Made by a program: the position numbers and the translations under genes. Positions 50,371 to 59,190 of a DNA stretch of 64,000 bases are shown in pieces. Position 1 is the stretch's first letter; the number at the start of each line of letters is the position of its first letter. The notes below the pieces were generated by a model. It saw nothing but the letters and a program-made list of their open reading frames with translations, had not been told where the DNA came from and searched no databases. The stretch comes from an uncultured bacterium (lineage in GTDB: Bacteria; Vulcanimicrobiota; Xenobia; Xenobiales; Xenobiaceae): positions 1 through 64,000 of the forward strand of contig CAKUBG010000004.1 of the NCBI GenBank assembly GCA_934636825.1, written 5' to 3'.

Positions 50371-52884
50371 CTAGAAAGCAAATTCATCTCCATTGATATA
50401 ATAGCTGAGCCACAAGTTGCTCAAGCGCTGTTGCAAGTAAGTTTGAGGCAAGCTGCGGTCGGAGAAGAGCTCGTTGAAGCCCTCTTTGGCGTATTGTTCG
50501 GCTACTTCACAATTATTCAACAATTTTACGATAGCTAAAGAAGCATCATAAATATTGCAGAATTTTAAAGTAAAAGCGTCTCCCTCGATATTCATGCTCT
50601 GTTGGAAAGGAGTTGAAGTGGAGAGCAATTCTTTAATGTAGCTGAATTGGGCGAATTTAGTAGATTTGTAACAACGATCCACTAAGTTGAGCAATTCCTG
50701 ATTGGATTCTATATTCCAAGCGTTTTGAATTTCATCTGCCAGATTGGCCGGAATGGCAATTGATTTCTCCGAAGCTAAAGCCAAAGAGCGCTTTAATAAG
50801 GTAGAACCAAATACTAAAGGATCGTAATCAGGCTGATTGGTAATAGCTTGTAAGGCTGTTTCCAATTCGAAGTAGCCGCGCTGCAAACTGAATAAAGCTC
50901 TGGCAGCAAAGAAGGTCAACTGAGCTTGGTTGAATTTGCTGACAATCTCATTGTTGAAGTAAATATGCGGTTCCTTGGACTTGGTATAGCTCAAATACAT
51001 ATAGGGCCCGTCAAAGAAGTGAACTTTTAAGCGATCTTTGCGGAAGATACGTTTATTTAAAGCTTCGACTACGTTGAGTAAGTCTTGCACTTCGTTATCT
51101 TGACGGGTGCGGATATTGCTCATTTGAGCTAAGTGTTCTTCTGGCACGTAAGTGTTGATTCGCTTAGGCATAACCAAATAGTTGAGCCATTCGATTATTT
51201 GATCGAGATCAAAGTCTACCGACGAACGGATAATCGATTGGGATAACTTATTGATTTGCTTAGGACGTGCGCAAGCGCGATCACGCTCCGAAATTTGATT
51301 GGGAGTCCAAGTCATCTTATAAATAAGATCGACTACATGATCTTGGAACTTACTTTGAGTGCCATCTAAAATCGTCTTAAAAGTGGTATTGAATTCTTGA
51401 GCTCGCTTGTCTGACAGTGTACGGTTAGGTACTTCTGTATTTCTTACCAACTGATCGCCGAGGAAATTTCCGGTACTTTCAGCTTTAGTTTTAGTCTGTT
51501 CTTCCTCTTCTTTATCAGTACTTTCTTCTGTCTCTTCAGTGCTACTCTGTTGAGGAACTTCAGCTTCTACACTCTCGTTTTCTTCTGCAAGAGAAATTTC
51601 CGGCGTTTGTTTCTCGTCGGTTTCTAATTGCTCAGTTACAGAAGGTAAATCTTCAGAAGTTGACTTTTTATCTTCATCTTCCGGTTCTTCGTAGTCGTAA
51701 TTGGCAAAAATGCTCAATTCAGGCTCTTCTTCTGTAGCTTCCTGAGAGGAAATCTCTTCTTGTTGCTGCTCTTCTTCTTCTTTCGCCTCTTCTTTAACTT
51801 CTTCAGCAACCTCAATTTCTTCGGCAACCGGAGCTTCCGCTTCTACGACGGTTTGCTCTTCATCTTGAGCATGAGAAGACGGCTCGGAGGCTGTCTCTTC
51901 AGAATCGCTTTCAGAAGAAGCTGTGCCTTGAGAAATATCGGTTTGAGGCTGAGCTTCTTGAGGTTCTTCTTGGGAATCGCTTGCTTTGAGAGAATTATTT
52001 TCGGCTTCATTCTCTTTTGAGACGTCAGCTTCGGAAGCTGTAGGGGTGGTAGGCAAGGTAGTTTTGCCTGTTCCACTTAAAGCAGCTTCCAGCTCGGGAC
52101 CAATTTCGCCTACGGAAGCGCAAATGTGGCGAATGCGTTCTTGTAAGTCTTTTATCATCTTTCCGCCGCGACACAGGCGCAAAGCTGGAGCAATAATCGA
52201 AATAGCCGCTTTTTGCAATTGCTCGGAAGTTGCAGCCTCCAAATTATTGGCGTCGGCGCCTACCAAACGACAAGCACGATTAAAGATAACCTGACCAGCG
52301 GTACCCAAAACTTCGTGTAAAGCATTCTTTAAATGCAGCAGGGGAGGAGTATCCTCTTTATCTTCCTGTTCTTCAGGCTTGCTGATATAAGCTTCCAAAG
52401 ATTCGAGAGCGGCCACGTGGCGGGCATTAGCATCTTGGGCTTGAGCAAGCGCTTCTTGCAAACTGGCAATAGAAGCTAAGTGGCGTTCTATTTGCGCTTT
52501 AAGCTCAAGGCATTCTTCTTGGGAACGCTTGAGATCGGAACGCAATTCTGCCTCTAAAGTGAGCAACTCTTCAATGCGCATGTCTGATTTTTGAACATGC
52601 TCAATTTCTTGACTAAGTTGTTGTTTTAAATCCGTAATAGTTTTGTTAAGGGCGACAGCTTCTTGGTTAAGGCGCTCTATCTGGTTGTTGCGCTCTGCTA
52701 CGACACCATTTAATTCGTCGATTTGTCCTAACTGAATGGCTAAGTCAACATTTTGTTCGGAAACAGAAACGAGTTCTTGTTTGAGATGTTGAATTTCGGC
52801 CCGAAGTTGTTCATATATTTTAAAACTTACGGCTCCAGATTCTGGAACATTGTTTTTTTCTTGTGAAGAAGGAAGAGAATCCAT
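50371..52884 (-). CDS. Large coiled-coil and acidic protein with an unrecognised C-terminal domain
   Basis: 837 aa from ATG 52884, with AAAGG seven bases upstream; an in-frame ATG at 52935 is less likely. Residues about 15-185 form a coiled coil (QLRAEIQHLKQELVSVSEQN). Residues about 185-280 look folded (HLKNALHEVLGTAGQVIFNRACRL). Residues about 285-490 are Glu/Ser/Thr-rich and disordered. The last 350 residues form a helical domain (WTPNQISERDRACARPKQINKL, YLSYTKSKEPHIYFNNE, FFAARALFSLQRGYFELETAL) of unknown fold. No membrane segment or catalytic motif seen. It may be a scaffold. Confidence 0.8.
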   Translation of the reverse strand: MDSLPSSQEKNNVPESGAVSFKIYEQLRAEIQHLKQELVSVSEQNVDLAIQLGQIDELNGVVAERNNQIERLNQEAVALNKTITDLKQQLSQEIEHVQKSDMRIEELLTLEAELRSDLKRSQEECLELKAQIERHLASIASLQEALAQAQDANARHVAALESLEAYISKPEEQEDKEDTPPLLHLKNALHEVLGTAGQVIFNRACRLVGADANNLEAATSEQLQKAAISIIAPALRLCRGGKMIKDLQERIRHICASVGEIGPELEAALSGTGKTTLPTTPTASEADVSKENEAENNSLKASDSQEEPQEAQPQTDISQGTASSESDSEETASEPSSHAQDEEQTVVEAEAPVAEEIEVAEEVKEEAKEEEEQQQEEISSQEATEEEPELSIFANYDYEEPEDEDKKSTSEDLPSVTEQLETDEKQTPEISLAEENESVEAEVPQQSSTEETEESTDKEEEEQTKTKAESTGNFLGDQLVRNTEVPNRTLSDKRAQEFNTTFKTILDGTQSKFQDHVVDLIYKMTWTPNQISERDRACARPKQINKLSQSIIRSSVDFDLDQIIEWLNYLVMPKRINTYVPEEHLAQMSNIRTRQDNEVQDLLNVVEALNKRIFRKDRLKVHFFDGPYMYLSYTKSKEPHIYFNNEIVSKFNQAQLTFFAARALFSLQRGYFELETALQAITNQPDYDPLVFGSTLLKRSLALASEKSIAIPANLADEIQNAWNIESNQELLNLVDRCYKSTKFAQFSYIKELLSTSTPFQQSMNIEGDAFTLKFCNIYDASLAIVKLLNNCEVAEQYAKEGFNELFSDRSLPQTYLQQRLSNLWLSYYINGDEFAF

Positions 52885-53027
52885 AAATAAACCTTTCGTC
52901 ACTGAGCTGCTGGAAGAGCAAACTTCTATGCCCATTGGAGGCGATCCCGTTTTATTTCAAAATTTTTGAACACGAAAATTAAAAAAAATCTAAGAAGTTC
53001 GCTGAGGTATATATTTGCCTGACAAAC

Positions 53028-53067
53028 AAAAAAGGCACCTTACGCTCCGCTACGAGCTAAGGGCCTC
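53028..53067 (-). terminator. Intrinsic terminator
   Basis: On the minus strand AGGC-CCTTAGCTC pairs imperfectly with GAGCGTAAGGTGCCT and runs into TTTTTT. It isolates the riboswitch-linked gene from the coiled-coil gene downstream. Confidence 0.75.
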
Positions 53068-53095
53068 TCTTATAAGGAAAAAACTTAATTTATTT

Positions 53096-53539
53096 TTAGA
53101 AGGGACTCTCTCCTTGAATAGGTGAATCCGGAGGCTTGACGCCCACAATTTCGGAAACAATTACTTGGAATTGGTAAACCCACTCTTCGACGGCTTCGTC
53201 GATCTCTTTTTGTAGCTTCTTAAGCTCTTGAGGATCTTCGCAAGATTTTATCTGAGGGCGGTAATCATCTATTTTGTGAGCCAACTTGACAAAGCGATCA
53301 CGAACCTCTACGTCGGGATGACGGCCGACGATGTCCATGACTAATCTGTTCTGATTCTCTGTCAGCTCTTCGATACGGCGTTTTATTTCGCCGGCTTGAA
53401 CAAAATTGTAAGCCGAAGCTTGCATTCGTGCGTGCTGCTCGATTTGATGGCTTATTTCGGCAAGTTTGCGCAACTGAGCGAATACGTCTTCGTTGCCGTT
53501 TGCTGGATTGGTCTGACCGGTAACAGGACTGTCTGCCAT
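53096..53539 (-). CDS. Unrecognised helical protein downstream of a TPP riboswitch
   Basis: 147 aa from ATG 53539, with GGGAGAG upstream. It is almost wholly alpha-helical and charged: VFAQLRKLAEISHQIEQHARM, AGEIKRRIEELTENQNRLVMDI, LKKLQKEIDEAVEEWVYQFQVIVSEIVG. No signal peptide, membrane segment or enzyme motif; the short Pro/Ser-rich ends look disordered. A faint similarity to the helical YlbF/YmcA type is possible but unproven. A TPP riboswitch lies in its leader and a terminator after it, so it appears to be the only gene under thiamine control here, which is odd for a protein with no thiamine-pathway hallmark. Confidence 0.75.
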   Translation of the reverse strand: MADSPVTGQTNPANGNEDVFAQLRKLAEISHQIEQHARMQASAYNFVQAGEIKRRIEELTENQNRLVMDIVGRHPDVEVRDRFVKLAHKIDDYRPQIKSCEDPQELKKLQKEIDEAVEEWVYQFQVIVSEIVGVKPPDSPIQGESPF

Positions 53540-53617
53540 AACTCTCCCACACAGAAATAATTTTACTTTCTGTCGGCCTTTGCTGGATATCTGAACAAAG
53601 TGCCAGAAAAGAAAAAA

Positions 53618-53712
53618 CCAAGCTCCCTTCGCCAGCATTACCCGGATCAGGTTCTAAGGGTAGACAGCTTACACCGCCATCTCAGCCGGAGAACACCGAC
53701 TCCCCTGCCTGG
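53618..53712 (-). promoter_or_regulatory. TPP riboswitch (THI element)
   Basis: Read on the minus strand, the segment carries the conserved TPP aptamer core: GGGGAGTC, then CTGAGA, then ACCCTTAGAACCTGAT followed by CCGGGTAATGCTGGCGAAGGGA. P1 can form between CCAGGC (53712-53707) and GCTTGG (53623-53618). Immediately 3' of P1 comes a six-T run (53617-53612), so the closed aptamer itself could act as terminator. It lies 79 bases upstream of the 147-aa gene. Confidence 0.93.
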
Positions 53713-53987
53713 TGTACGTTCTGTTCTATTGTTACTGATAAAATCCTTTTTTGCTGTTTATAAAAAAATCTTGGCCATTTTGATTTAAGTTTTAGCCTAA
53801 TAGGGAACGAGTCTTAGACATTCTTTCCGGCAGGAGCCTTTTTTTGTGACGGTGAACCTATTGGCTGTTCAGCACAGAAGGGGGCAGAAGAAGGGGGGGA
53901 GTAAGATATTGTTTGTAATCATGAAAGCGAATGTCAGCGATCTGACAAAGTTATAATTGGATATTTTTGCGTAGGGGTATAGCTATA

Positions 53988-54605
53988 TTGTCAGCCAAAT
54001 GGCCCAACAATTTGAATAATCAAAATCAGCAAGATGAAGGCTTTGTCTCTCAAGGCTCCCGTAGAGCCGAATGTAGCGATGATTGCTGCTCTGAGCATTT
54101 TTTGCCTTTAGAAGTGGCACCAGACAAAATTCATCGTCTAATTCATCCTAACGGAGCCAGTTGCGAAGCCGACAGCCTCTGTTGGGAGTGTTTTCAGGAC
54201 GCTTTAGCTTATGCCGAGGCGGCTCAGCATGAATCTACATACACCGAGGCTGCTGCCAAATTGGGAATGAGCCCTTTGGAACTGGCCGCGCGTGATTTCT
54301 TTACACCTCCAGAAATTACCCGTATAGATTTATCACGGTACAACGGTCGTAAAGGCGATTTGATTGAGATAACCGCTTTTGATACTGTCAAAGTTTGCGG
54401 AGTAGGTATACTCATTATTGATGAACAATGCAAACTCATAGAGTTTGGTCAAGCTGTTCATGCTCAAGGAAATACTTGGCTTTACAAAACTGTGAAATAT
54501 TCTCAGGCCCCTTCAGTAATTGTAATTGCCGACGCTCAGGATTTGCCCGGCCATTTGTCGGAAAAACGCAGTCGTAAAAAACTAAAAAGGGGTCGCTATC
54601 ATTAA
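53988..54605 (+). CDS. Protein of unknown function with N-terminal cysteine-rich region
   Basis: 205 aa from TTG 53988, with AGGGG about ten bases upstream and a TATAAT at 53952-53957; TTG 53967 is an alternative. The N-terminal 70 residues include scattered cysteines (CSDDCCSEHF, CEADSLCWECF) that could bind a metal. The middle holds a helix (TYTEAAAKLGMSPLELAARDFF) and the C-terminal 70 residues a beta-rich part (GRKGDLIEITAFDTVKVCGVGILIID, SVIVIADAQDLPGH) ending in a basic tail. I do not recognise the family. The 275 bp before it down to the riboswitch contain no other credible gene. Confidence 0.65.
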   Translation: MSAKWPNNLNNQNQQDEGFVSQGSRRAECSDDCCSEHFLPLEVAPDKIHRLIHPNGASCEADSLCWECFQDALAYAEAAQHESTYTEAAAKLGMSPLELAARDFFTPPEITRIDLSRYNGRKGDLIEITAFDTVKVCGVGILIIDEQCKLIEFGQAVHAQGNTWLYKTVKYSQAPSVIVIADAQDLPGHLSEKRSRKKLKRGRYH

Positions 54606-54668
54606 ATAAAAAGCAATTTCTGTTCAAATTTTTTTGTCAAGAAACAGAGGAGAGGTAAAAATACTTTT

Positions 54669-55022
54669 ATGGATTCTGCGTACCATGTGGTTTTGGTCAC
54701 TGTTTCGTCTACTTCAGAAGCAAAATCCATCGCTCACCATGTCTTGGAAGAGCGCTTGGCTTCTTGTGTGAATTTGGTGCCCAAAATTTCTTCCATCTAC
54801 TGGTGGGAAGGCAAAATTGAAGAATGTCGCGAGACGCTTATGCTTATGAAAACCAGGCAAGATAAGTTGGACGAGTTGATTTCTTCTATCAAACAACTAC
54901 ACTCTTACGATATACCTGAAATTATTTCTTTGCCTTTAGGAAAAAGCAGCGAAGATTACTTACGTTGGATTGATACCTCCATGACTAAGCCCCAGAATCA
55001 GAACGGACAGAATAATGGCTGA
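54669..55022 (+). CDS. cutA: CutA1-like divalent-cation tolerance protein
   Basis: 117 aa. HVVLVTVSSTSEAKSIAHHVLEERLASCVNLVPKISSIYWWEGKIEECRE and PEIISLPLGKSSEDYLRWI are the standard CutA1 pattern. The protein forms a trimer; its cellular role is unclear despite the copper-tolerance name. A short Gln/Asn tail overlaps the next gene by eight bases. Confidence 0.95.
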   Translation: MDSAYHVVLVTVSSTSEAKSIAHHVLEERLASCVNLVPKISSIYWWEGKIEECRETLMLMKTRQDKLDELISSIKQLHSYDIPEIISLPLGKSSEDYLRWIDTSMTKPQNQNGQNNG

Positions 55023-55626
55023 CGACAACAAAAGTTCTCTATCTGGAAGTGAAAATAAAAATTCGACTTCTTTTAGCCTTTCCACGTGGATGAAGATTGC
55101 CATTATGGCTGCTCTGTCGCTTTTGCTTATGTTGGCTGTCAGAGTTCCTATTGTGCCTATCGCTCCGTTTCTAACTTTTGATTTTGCTGAAGTACCGGCT
55201 TTGATTTTGGCTTTTTCATTAGGCCCTTGGGCTGGAGCTTTGGTAGTGGCCATCAAGTGTGCACTTTACATTTTTATCAATTTTCATCCCATGGAACTTA
55301 TAGGTGTGCCGGCTAATTTAATTACAGGCTTATTGTTAGTTTGTTCTTCTTCCAGTTTTTACAATATGTCTAAAGGCGAAGAATTTTCTTACAAGCGTCT
55401 TTGTTTGGCTATGTTGCTCGGTTCTCTAATCACTGTAGCTGTTATGTTGCCTGTAAATTTTGGCATTTACTTTCTGCTTCGAGAGCTTTTTGCCGAGTTC
55501 GTTCCCATGTCTATGGGCAGCTACCTAATCGGTGCAATTTTGCCTTTTAATGCTTTTAAATGTTTCTTTACTTGCGCGGCAGCCGGAGCATGTATGCGTC
55601 GTTTCAGTACATTATTGAGACGCTAA
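55015..55626 (+). CDS. ECF transporter S component, RibU-like
   Basis: 203 aa. A polar N-terminus precedes six predicted membrane segments. VPIAPFLTFDFAEVPALILAFSLGPWAGALV is the RibU-like hallmark, so riboflavin is the likely substrate. It overlaps cutA by eight bases. No EcfA or EcfT gene is beside it, so it would have to use a shared module elsewhere. No FMN riboswitch was recognised upstream. Confidence 0.85.
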   Translation: MADDNKSSLSGSENKNSTSFSLSTWMKIAIMAALSLLLMLAVRVPIVPIAPFLTFDFAEVPALILAFSLGPWAGALVVAIKCALYIFINFHPMELIGVPANLITGLLLVCSSSSFYNMSKGEEFSYKRLCLAMLLGSLITVAVMLPVNFGIYFLLRELFAEFVPMSMGSYLIGAILPFNAFKCFFTCAAAGACMRRFSTLLRR

Positions 55627-55718
55627 AAATTACGGCCAATCAGCTGCAAAATATGTACTTGGAAAGCTGTGTCAATTTTTAATGCAGCGGTTCCATTTCA
55701 CCTTGGGGTAGATTTAGA

Positions 55719-56579
55719 TTGCTAGAACGAGTATATGCTCTGTTGCGTGACGTCACCTACTGGGATTTTATTGACGTCATCTTGGTTTCAGTATTTTTCT
55801 ACTACATATTGCTGCTTATAAAAGGTACGCGTGCTTTACAGATTTTGCAAGGCATAGGCGCTCTTTTGCTGTTGCAAGGTTTAGCCTATATCGCCAGATT
55901 GCAAACTTTGAGCTATATTCTGAACGGCATCTTGGTTTCTACTTTAGTGGCTTTGCCGGTTGTCTTCCAACCCGAGTTGCGTCGCGCTTTAACCAGATTG
56001 GGACAGCGTGGTCTTATTTCTTCCAATGGTATAAGTGAAATACGTCAAGAAGAACTAAAGCGCATAATCGATGAGATAGCTCTGGCTGCTTACAACTTGT
56101 CTACTACCCGTTTTGGAGCTCTTATTGTATTGGAGCAAGAGACCGGTTTACAAGAAGTGGTAGAAACCGGTCAGATTGTAGATGGCTTTATCTCTGCCAA
56201 GCTTTTGCAAACTATATTTCGTCCCAAAACTCCTTTGCATGACGGAGCTGTGGTAATTCGTGATGGTCGTCTTTTGGCCGGAGCTTGCTATTTGCCTCTT
56301 ACCGATTCTGTAGTAGATTCGCGCTTCGGCACGCGCCACAGAGCTGCTATCGGTATTACTGAGCAAAGTGATGCCGTAGTTGTGGTTGTTTCTGAGGAAA
56401 CCGGAGAAATACGTATCGCTAAAGATGGCGTTTTTAGTCAACCCATGATTGAGGAAGCTCAAGTGCGCAAAGCCTTAGCTCGAGAGCTTATGAGTGAATG
56501 GAACAAAGAAAAGCATAGACGCTTTACCACTTTCAATTTGTTCCGCACTATTGGTGACGCCATAGGAGGTGAAGATTAA
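55719..56579 (+). CDS. cdaA: Diadenylate cyclase CdaA
   Basis: 286 aa from TTG 55719, with GGGGTAG upstream. Three N-terminal membrane segments (about residues 10-90) are followed by a DisA_N domain with DGAVVIRDGRLLAGACYLPL (near residue 175) and GTRHRAAIGITEQSDAVVVVVSEE (near 204), the DGA and RHR motifs of cyclic di-AMP synthesis. cdaR and glmM follow, the classic order for control of wall and potassium balance. Confidence 0.97.
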   Translation: MLERVYALLRDVTYWDFIDVILVSVFFYYILLLIKGTRALQILQGIGALLLLQGLAYIARLQTLSYILNGILVSTLVALPVVFQPELRRALTRLGQRGLISSNGISEIRQEELKRIIDEIALAAYNLSTTRFGALIVLEQETGLQEVVETGQIVDGFISAKLLQTIFRPKTPLHDGAVVIRDGRLLAGACYLPLTDSVVDSRFGTRHRAAIGITEQSDAVVVVVSEETGEIRIAKDGVFSQPMIEEAQVRKALARELMSEWNKEKHRRFTTFNLFRTIGDAIGGED

Positions 56580-57563
56580 ATGTGGGCCCATTTGCGCAAC
56601 AATTTTGGCTTAAAAATGCTGGCTTTCCTTTTGGCTGTCGTAACGGCCATGCTGGTTAAGACTTTAGCCAAACCCATAAGCGAATTGCCTGCACAGCGCG
56701 TTTACACCAAGCCTATTGATATTTTGGCTCCCAGCGACAATGAGTTGATAAGTTCGATAAATCCTCGTGAGGTTACAGTAACTATCAGCGGCACTAAAAA
56801 TGTAATTGATCGTATCGATCCCAAGCTTATATCTGTGGTGGTAGATCTTAGCAAGCGCAATAAGCCCGGCACCAGTTTGGAAGCTGTTGATGCCATGGCT
56901 CCCGGAGGAGCGGAAATATCTCAAGTTGAGCCCAGTCATGTTTGGGCTTCAGTTTCACAACGTACTTTTGCCAGCGTGCCTGTAAAAATCAATTTAGTAG
57001 GTAAACCTAGCGACAGTTGTCGTTTAGAAACTCCTATGGTGGAGCCTTCTAAAGTGCGTATCGTAGGCAGTATGGAAGATGTTGATAAAGTTTCTTGTGT
57101 TTCCGTACCTATTTCTATTTCCGGTATCAACTCCAGTTTTAGCACCAAAGCCGTTACCTTAAATGCTATTGATGTTAATGGCAATAAAGTAAATGATGTA
57201 GAGATCTATACCAACAGTGTTTTTGTAACCGTTCCTGCTTATCCGGTGCGCAAGGTTAAGGTAGATTTAAGCAATATCGCTGTAAAAAGCCGCAGTGGAG
57301 AAGATTACCAAGTATTGGTCTCTCCCGAAGAAGTTTACCTCAGCGGTGACGATATAGATAAAATAACTTTTAGTTCGCTCGAAGTAGAACATTACGTTTT
57401 TCAATACGAAGGCAAGACGACTAGCAAAAAAGTCAAACTTATTTTGCCTAGCAAGTATCGAGTACAAGAATTACCCCAAAATAGCGTTACGGTTACCGTC
57501 GCTCCGAAAGTGAAACCGGAAACTGCCGAATCTCTCGATGAGCAAAACAAATATCAATTTTAG
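56580..57563 (+). CDS. cdaR: CdaR/YbbR-domain membrane protein
   Basis: 327 aa, starting at the base after the cdaA stop. One N-terminal anchor (LKMLAFLLAVVTAMLVKTLA) is followed by tandem YbbR repeats with the recurring V.V.l.G....i..I.P..v.v.vDl pattern (EVTVTISGTKNVIDRIDPKLISVVVDLS, VPVKINLVGKPSDS, KVDLSNIAVKS). CdaR regulates CdaA from the outer face of the membrane. Confidence 0.93.
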   Translation: MWAHLRNNFGLKMLAFLLAVVTAMLVKTLAKPISELPAQRVYTKPIDILAPSDNELISSINPREVTVTISGTKNVIDRIDPKLISVVVDLSKRNKPGTSLEAVDAMAPGGAEISQVEPSHVWASVSQRTFASVPVKINLVGKPSDSCRLETPMVEPSKVRIVGSMEDVDKVSCVSVPISISGINSSFSTKAVTLNAIDVNGNKVNDVEIYTNSVFVTVPAYPVRKVKVDLSNIAVKSRSGEDYQVLVSPEEVYLSGDDIDKITFSSLEVEHYVFQYEGKTTSKKVKLILPSKYRVQELPQNSVTVTVAPKVKPETAESLDEQNKYQF

Positions 57564-57580
57564 TTTAGAAACGGAAGCAT

Positions 57581-57613
57581 AGAGCGCTTGGCTTTCTATA
57601 AGTTAAGCGCTCT
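57581..57613 (+). terminator. Hairpin between cdaR and glmM, possible terminator
   Basis: AGAGCGCTT and AAGCGCTCT pair around a 15-base loop and are followed by only TTT. It may separate glmM, which has its own -10 box, from cdaA-cdaR. Confidence 0.55.
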
Positions 57614-57806
57614 TTCGATTGCTGGTCTTTGCCAAGAGTGAACCGCTTTTGGGGCAGGGATAAGCCTAAAAAATATTGAAGACGCTGGCTTCAAATTTGA
57701 GTAGCGGCGGAGGCTATTTTTGTAACTGGCTTCATAGTTTGGGGAAATGGATAAGGAGCAATTACAAATAGTCTTTGTGCTTCTTCAAAGCAAAGAAATG
57801 TGAGAA

Positions 57807-57812
57807 TATAAT
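57807..57812 (+). promoter_or_regulatory. -10 box placed for a leaderless glmM transcript
   Basis: TATAAT ends six bases before the glmM ATG (57819), so the start site would fall at or next to the ATG. No Shine-Dalgarno sequence fits. The -35 is not convincing. Confidence 0.5.
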
Positions 57813-57818
57813 TTAGTT

Positions 57819-59186
57819 ATGGCGCGTTTATTTGGCACAGACGGAATTCGTGGTCGGGCAAACGATACTCTTACTCCCGAATTGGCTTTCAGAGTGGGCA
57901 GAGCCCACGGTTGTTTGGTAAAAGAACAATTTAAAGGTGATGGTTCTGAGCAAACTTGCAAAAGACCCGTAATTGCAGTCGGTAGAGATACCCGCACCAG
58001 CGGTCAGCTTTTGCAATACAGTTATGTTTGCGGCTTAATAAGTTCCGGAGTCAACGCCTTATGCTTAGAGGTTATTCCTACTCCGGGAGTTGCTTGGGCT
58101 ATTCGTCGCTACAATACTCAAGGTGGTTGCGTCATTTCCGCTAGCCATAATCCTTTTTATGATAACGGCTTGAAATTGATTGGGGCTGATGGCTACAAGC
58201 TCAGCGACGAACAAGAAGACGAGCTGGAAGAGCTTATTGCTAAAGCTGAAGAGCTTCCTCGTGCTGTCGAGGGCAATATCGGCGCCATTATAGATGGTCA
58301 AGAAGCTCAGCGTGAATATGCCGATTATGTGGCCGGAATAGCCAAAATACGTTTAGACGGTTTGAATATCGTTTTAGACTGTGCCAACGGTGCTTCTTCT
58401 GCTTTAGCTGAAAATATTTTCCGCGATCTTGGAGCTCACGTTACTGTATTGCACAGCCATCCTAATGGCACCAATATCAACAATCAGTGCGGCTCGACTC
58501 ATCCGGAATCTTTGCAAAGTGTAGTTGTCAGTTTGGGCGCCGATTTCGGCCTTTGCTTCGACGGTGACGCCGACCGTTGCTTGGCTTGCGACGAAAAAGG
58601 GCAAATGATTGATGGCGATCATATGTTGTTGCTCTTTGGTAAGTGGCTTGACAAGGAAGGTAAACTCTCCGGTAAACGTATCGTCACTACCGTTATGGCC
58701 AATTTGGGCTTAGAAGAAGCTTGCCGAGCCAATGGCTTTGAAATGGCCCGTACCGCAGTGGGTGACCGTTATGTATTAGAAGAAATGCGTCGCTCCGGTT
58801 CAGTTCTGGGTGGAGAACAGTCAGGCCATATTATTTTCTTAGACTATGCCACTACCGGAGACGGCTTAGTGACTGGTGTAATGCTCAGTCAAATCATTAA
58901 AGATAGCGGTAAGCCTCTCTCCGAACTTGCCAAAGCGGTTGAGAAAAAACCCCAATATATGGTTAACGTAAAAGTGAAAGACAAGCATACTTGGAATTCA
59001 CACCAACGTGTCAATGAGGCTGTGAAAGCTGTGGAAGAGAGCCTTAAGGGCAAGGGCCGTTTGTTGGTTCGTCCTTCCGGAACCGAAAATTTGATCCGAG
59101 TTATGGCCGAAGGGCCTTCTTTGCCAGAATTGAAAGGATTGGTAGACAGCATTTGCCAGGTTGTGGCTGAGTGCTGCTCTGATTAA
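57819..59186 (+). CDS. glmM: Phosphoglucosamine mutase
   Basis: 455 aa. GTDGIRGRAND at the N-terminus, catalytic phosphoserine loop ISASHNPFYDNG (near residue 107), metal loop FDGDADRC (near 250), sugar-binding GGEQSGHI and phosphate-binding RPSGTENLIRVM. It converts glucosamine-6-phosphate to glucosamine-1-phosphate for peptidoglycan precursors. The next gene starts four bases after its stop. Confidence 0.97.
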   Translation: MARLFGTDGIRGRANDTLTPELAFRVGRAHGCLVKEQFKGDGSEQTCKRPVIAVGRDTRTSGQLLQYSYVCGLISSGVNALCLEVIPTPGVAWAIRRYNTQGGCVISASHNPFYDNGLKLIGADGYKLSDEQEDELEELIAKAEELPRAVEGNIGAIIDGQEAQREYADYVAGIAKIRLDGLNIVLDCANGASSALAENIFRDLGAHVTVLHSHPNGTNINNQCGSTHPESLQSVVVSLGADFGLCFDGDADRCLACDEKGQMIDGDHMLLLFGKWLDKEGKLSGKRIVTTVMANLGLEEACRANGFEMARTAVGDRYVLEEMRRSGSVLGGEQSGHIIFLDYATTGDGLVTGVMLSQIIKDSGKPLSELAKAVEKKPQYMVNVKVKDKHTWNSHQRVNEAVKAVEESLKGKGRLLVRPSGTENLIRVMAEGPSLPELKGLVDSICQVVAECCSD

Positions 59187-59190
59187 GGTT

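Noticed and set aside
53716..54668. FMN riboswitch for the RibU-like gene
   Set aside because: No RFN-element sequence was seen upstream of cutA or the S component.
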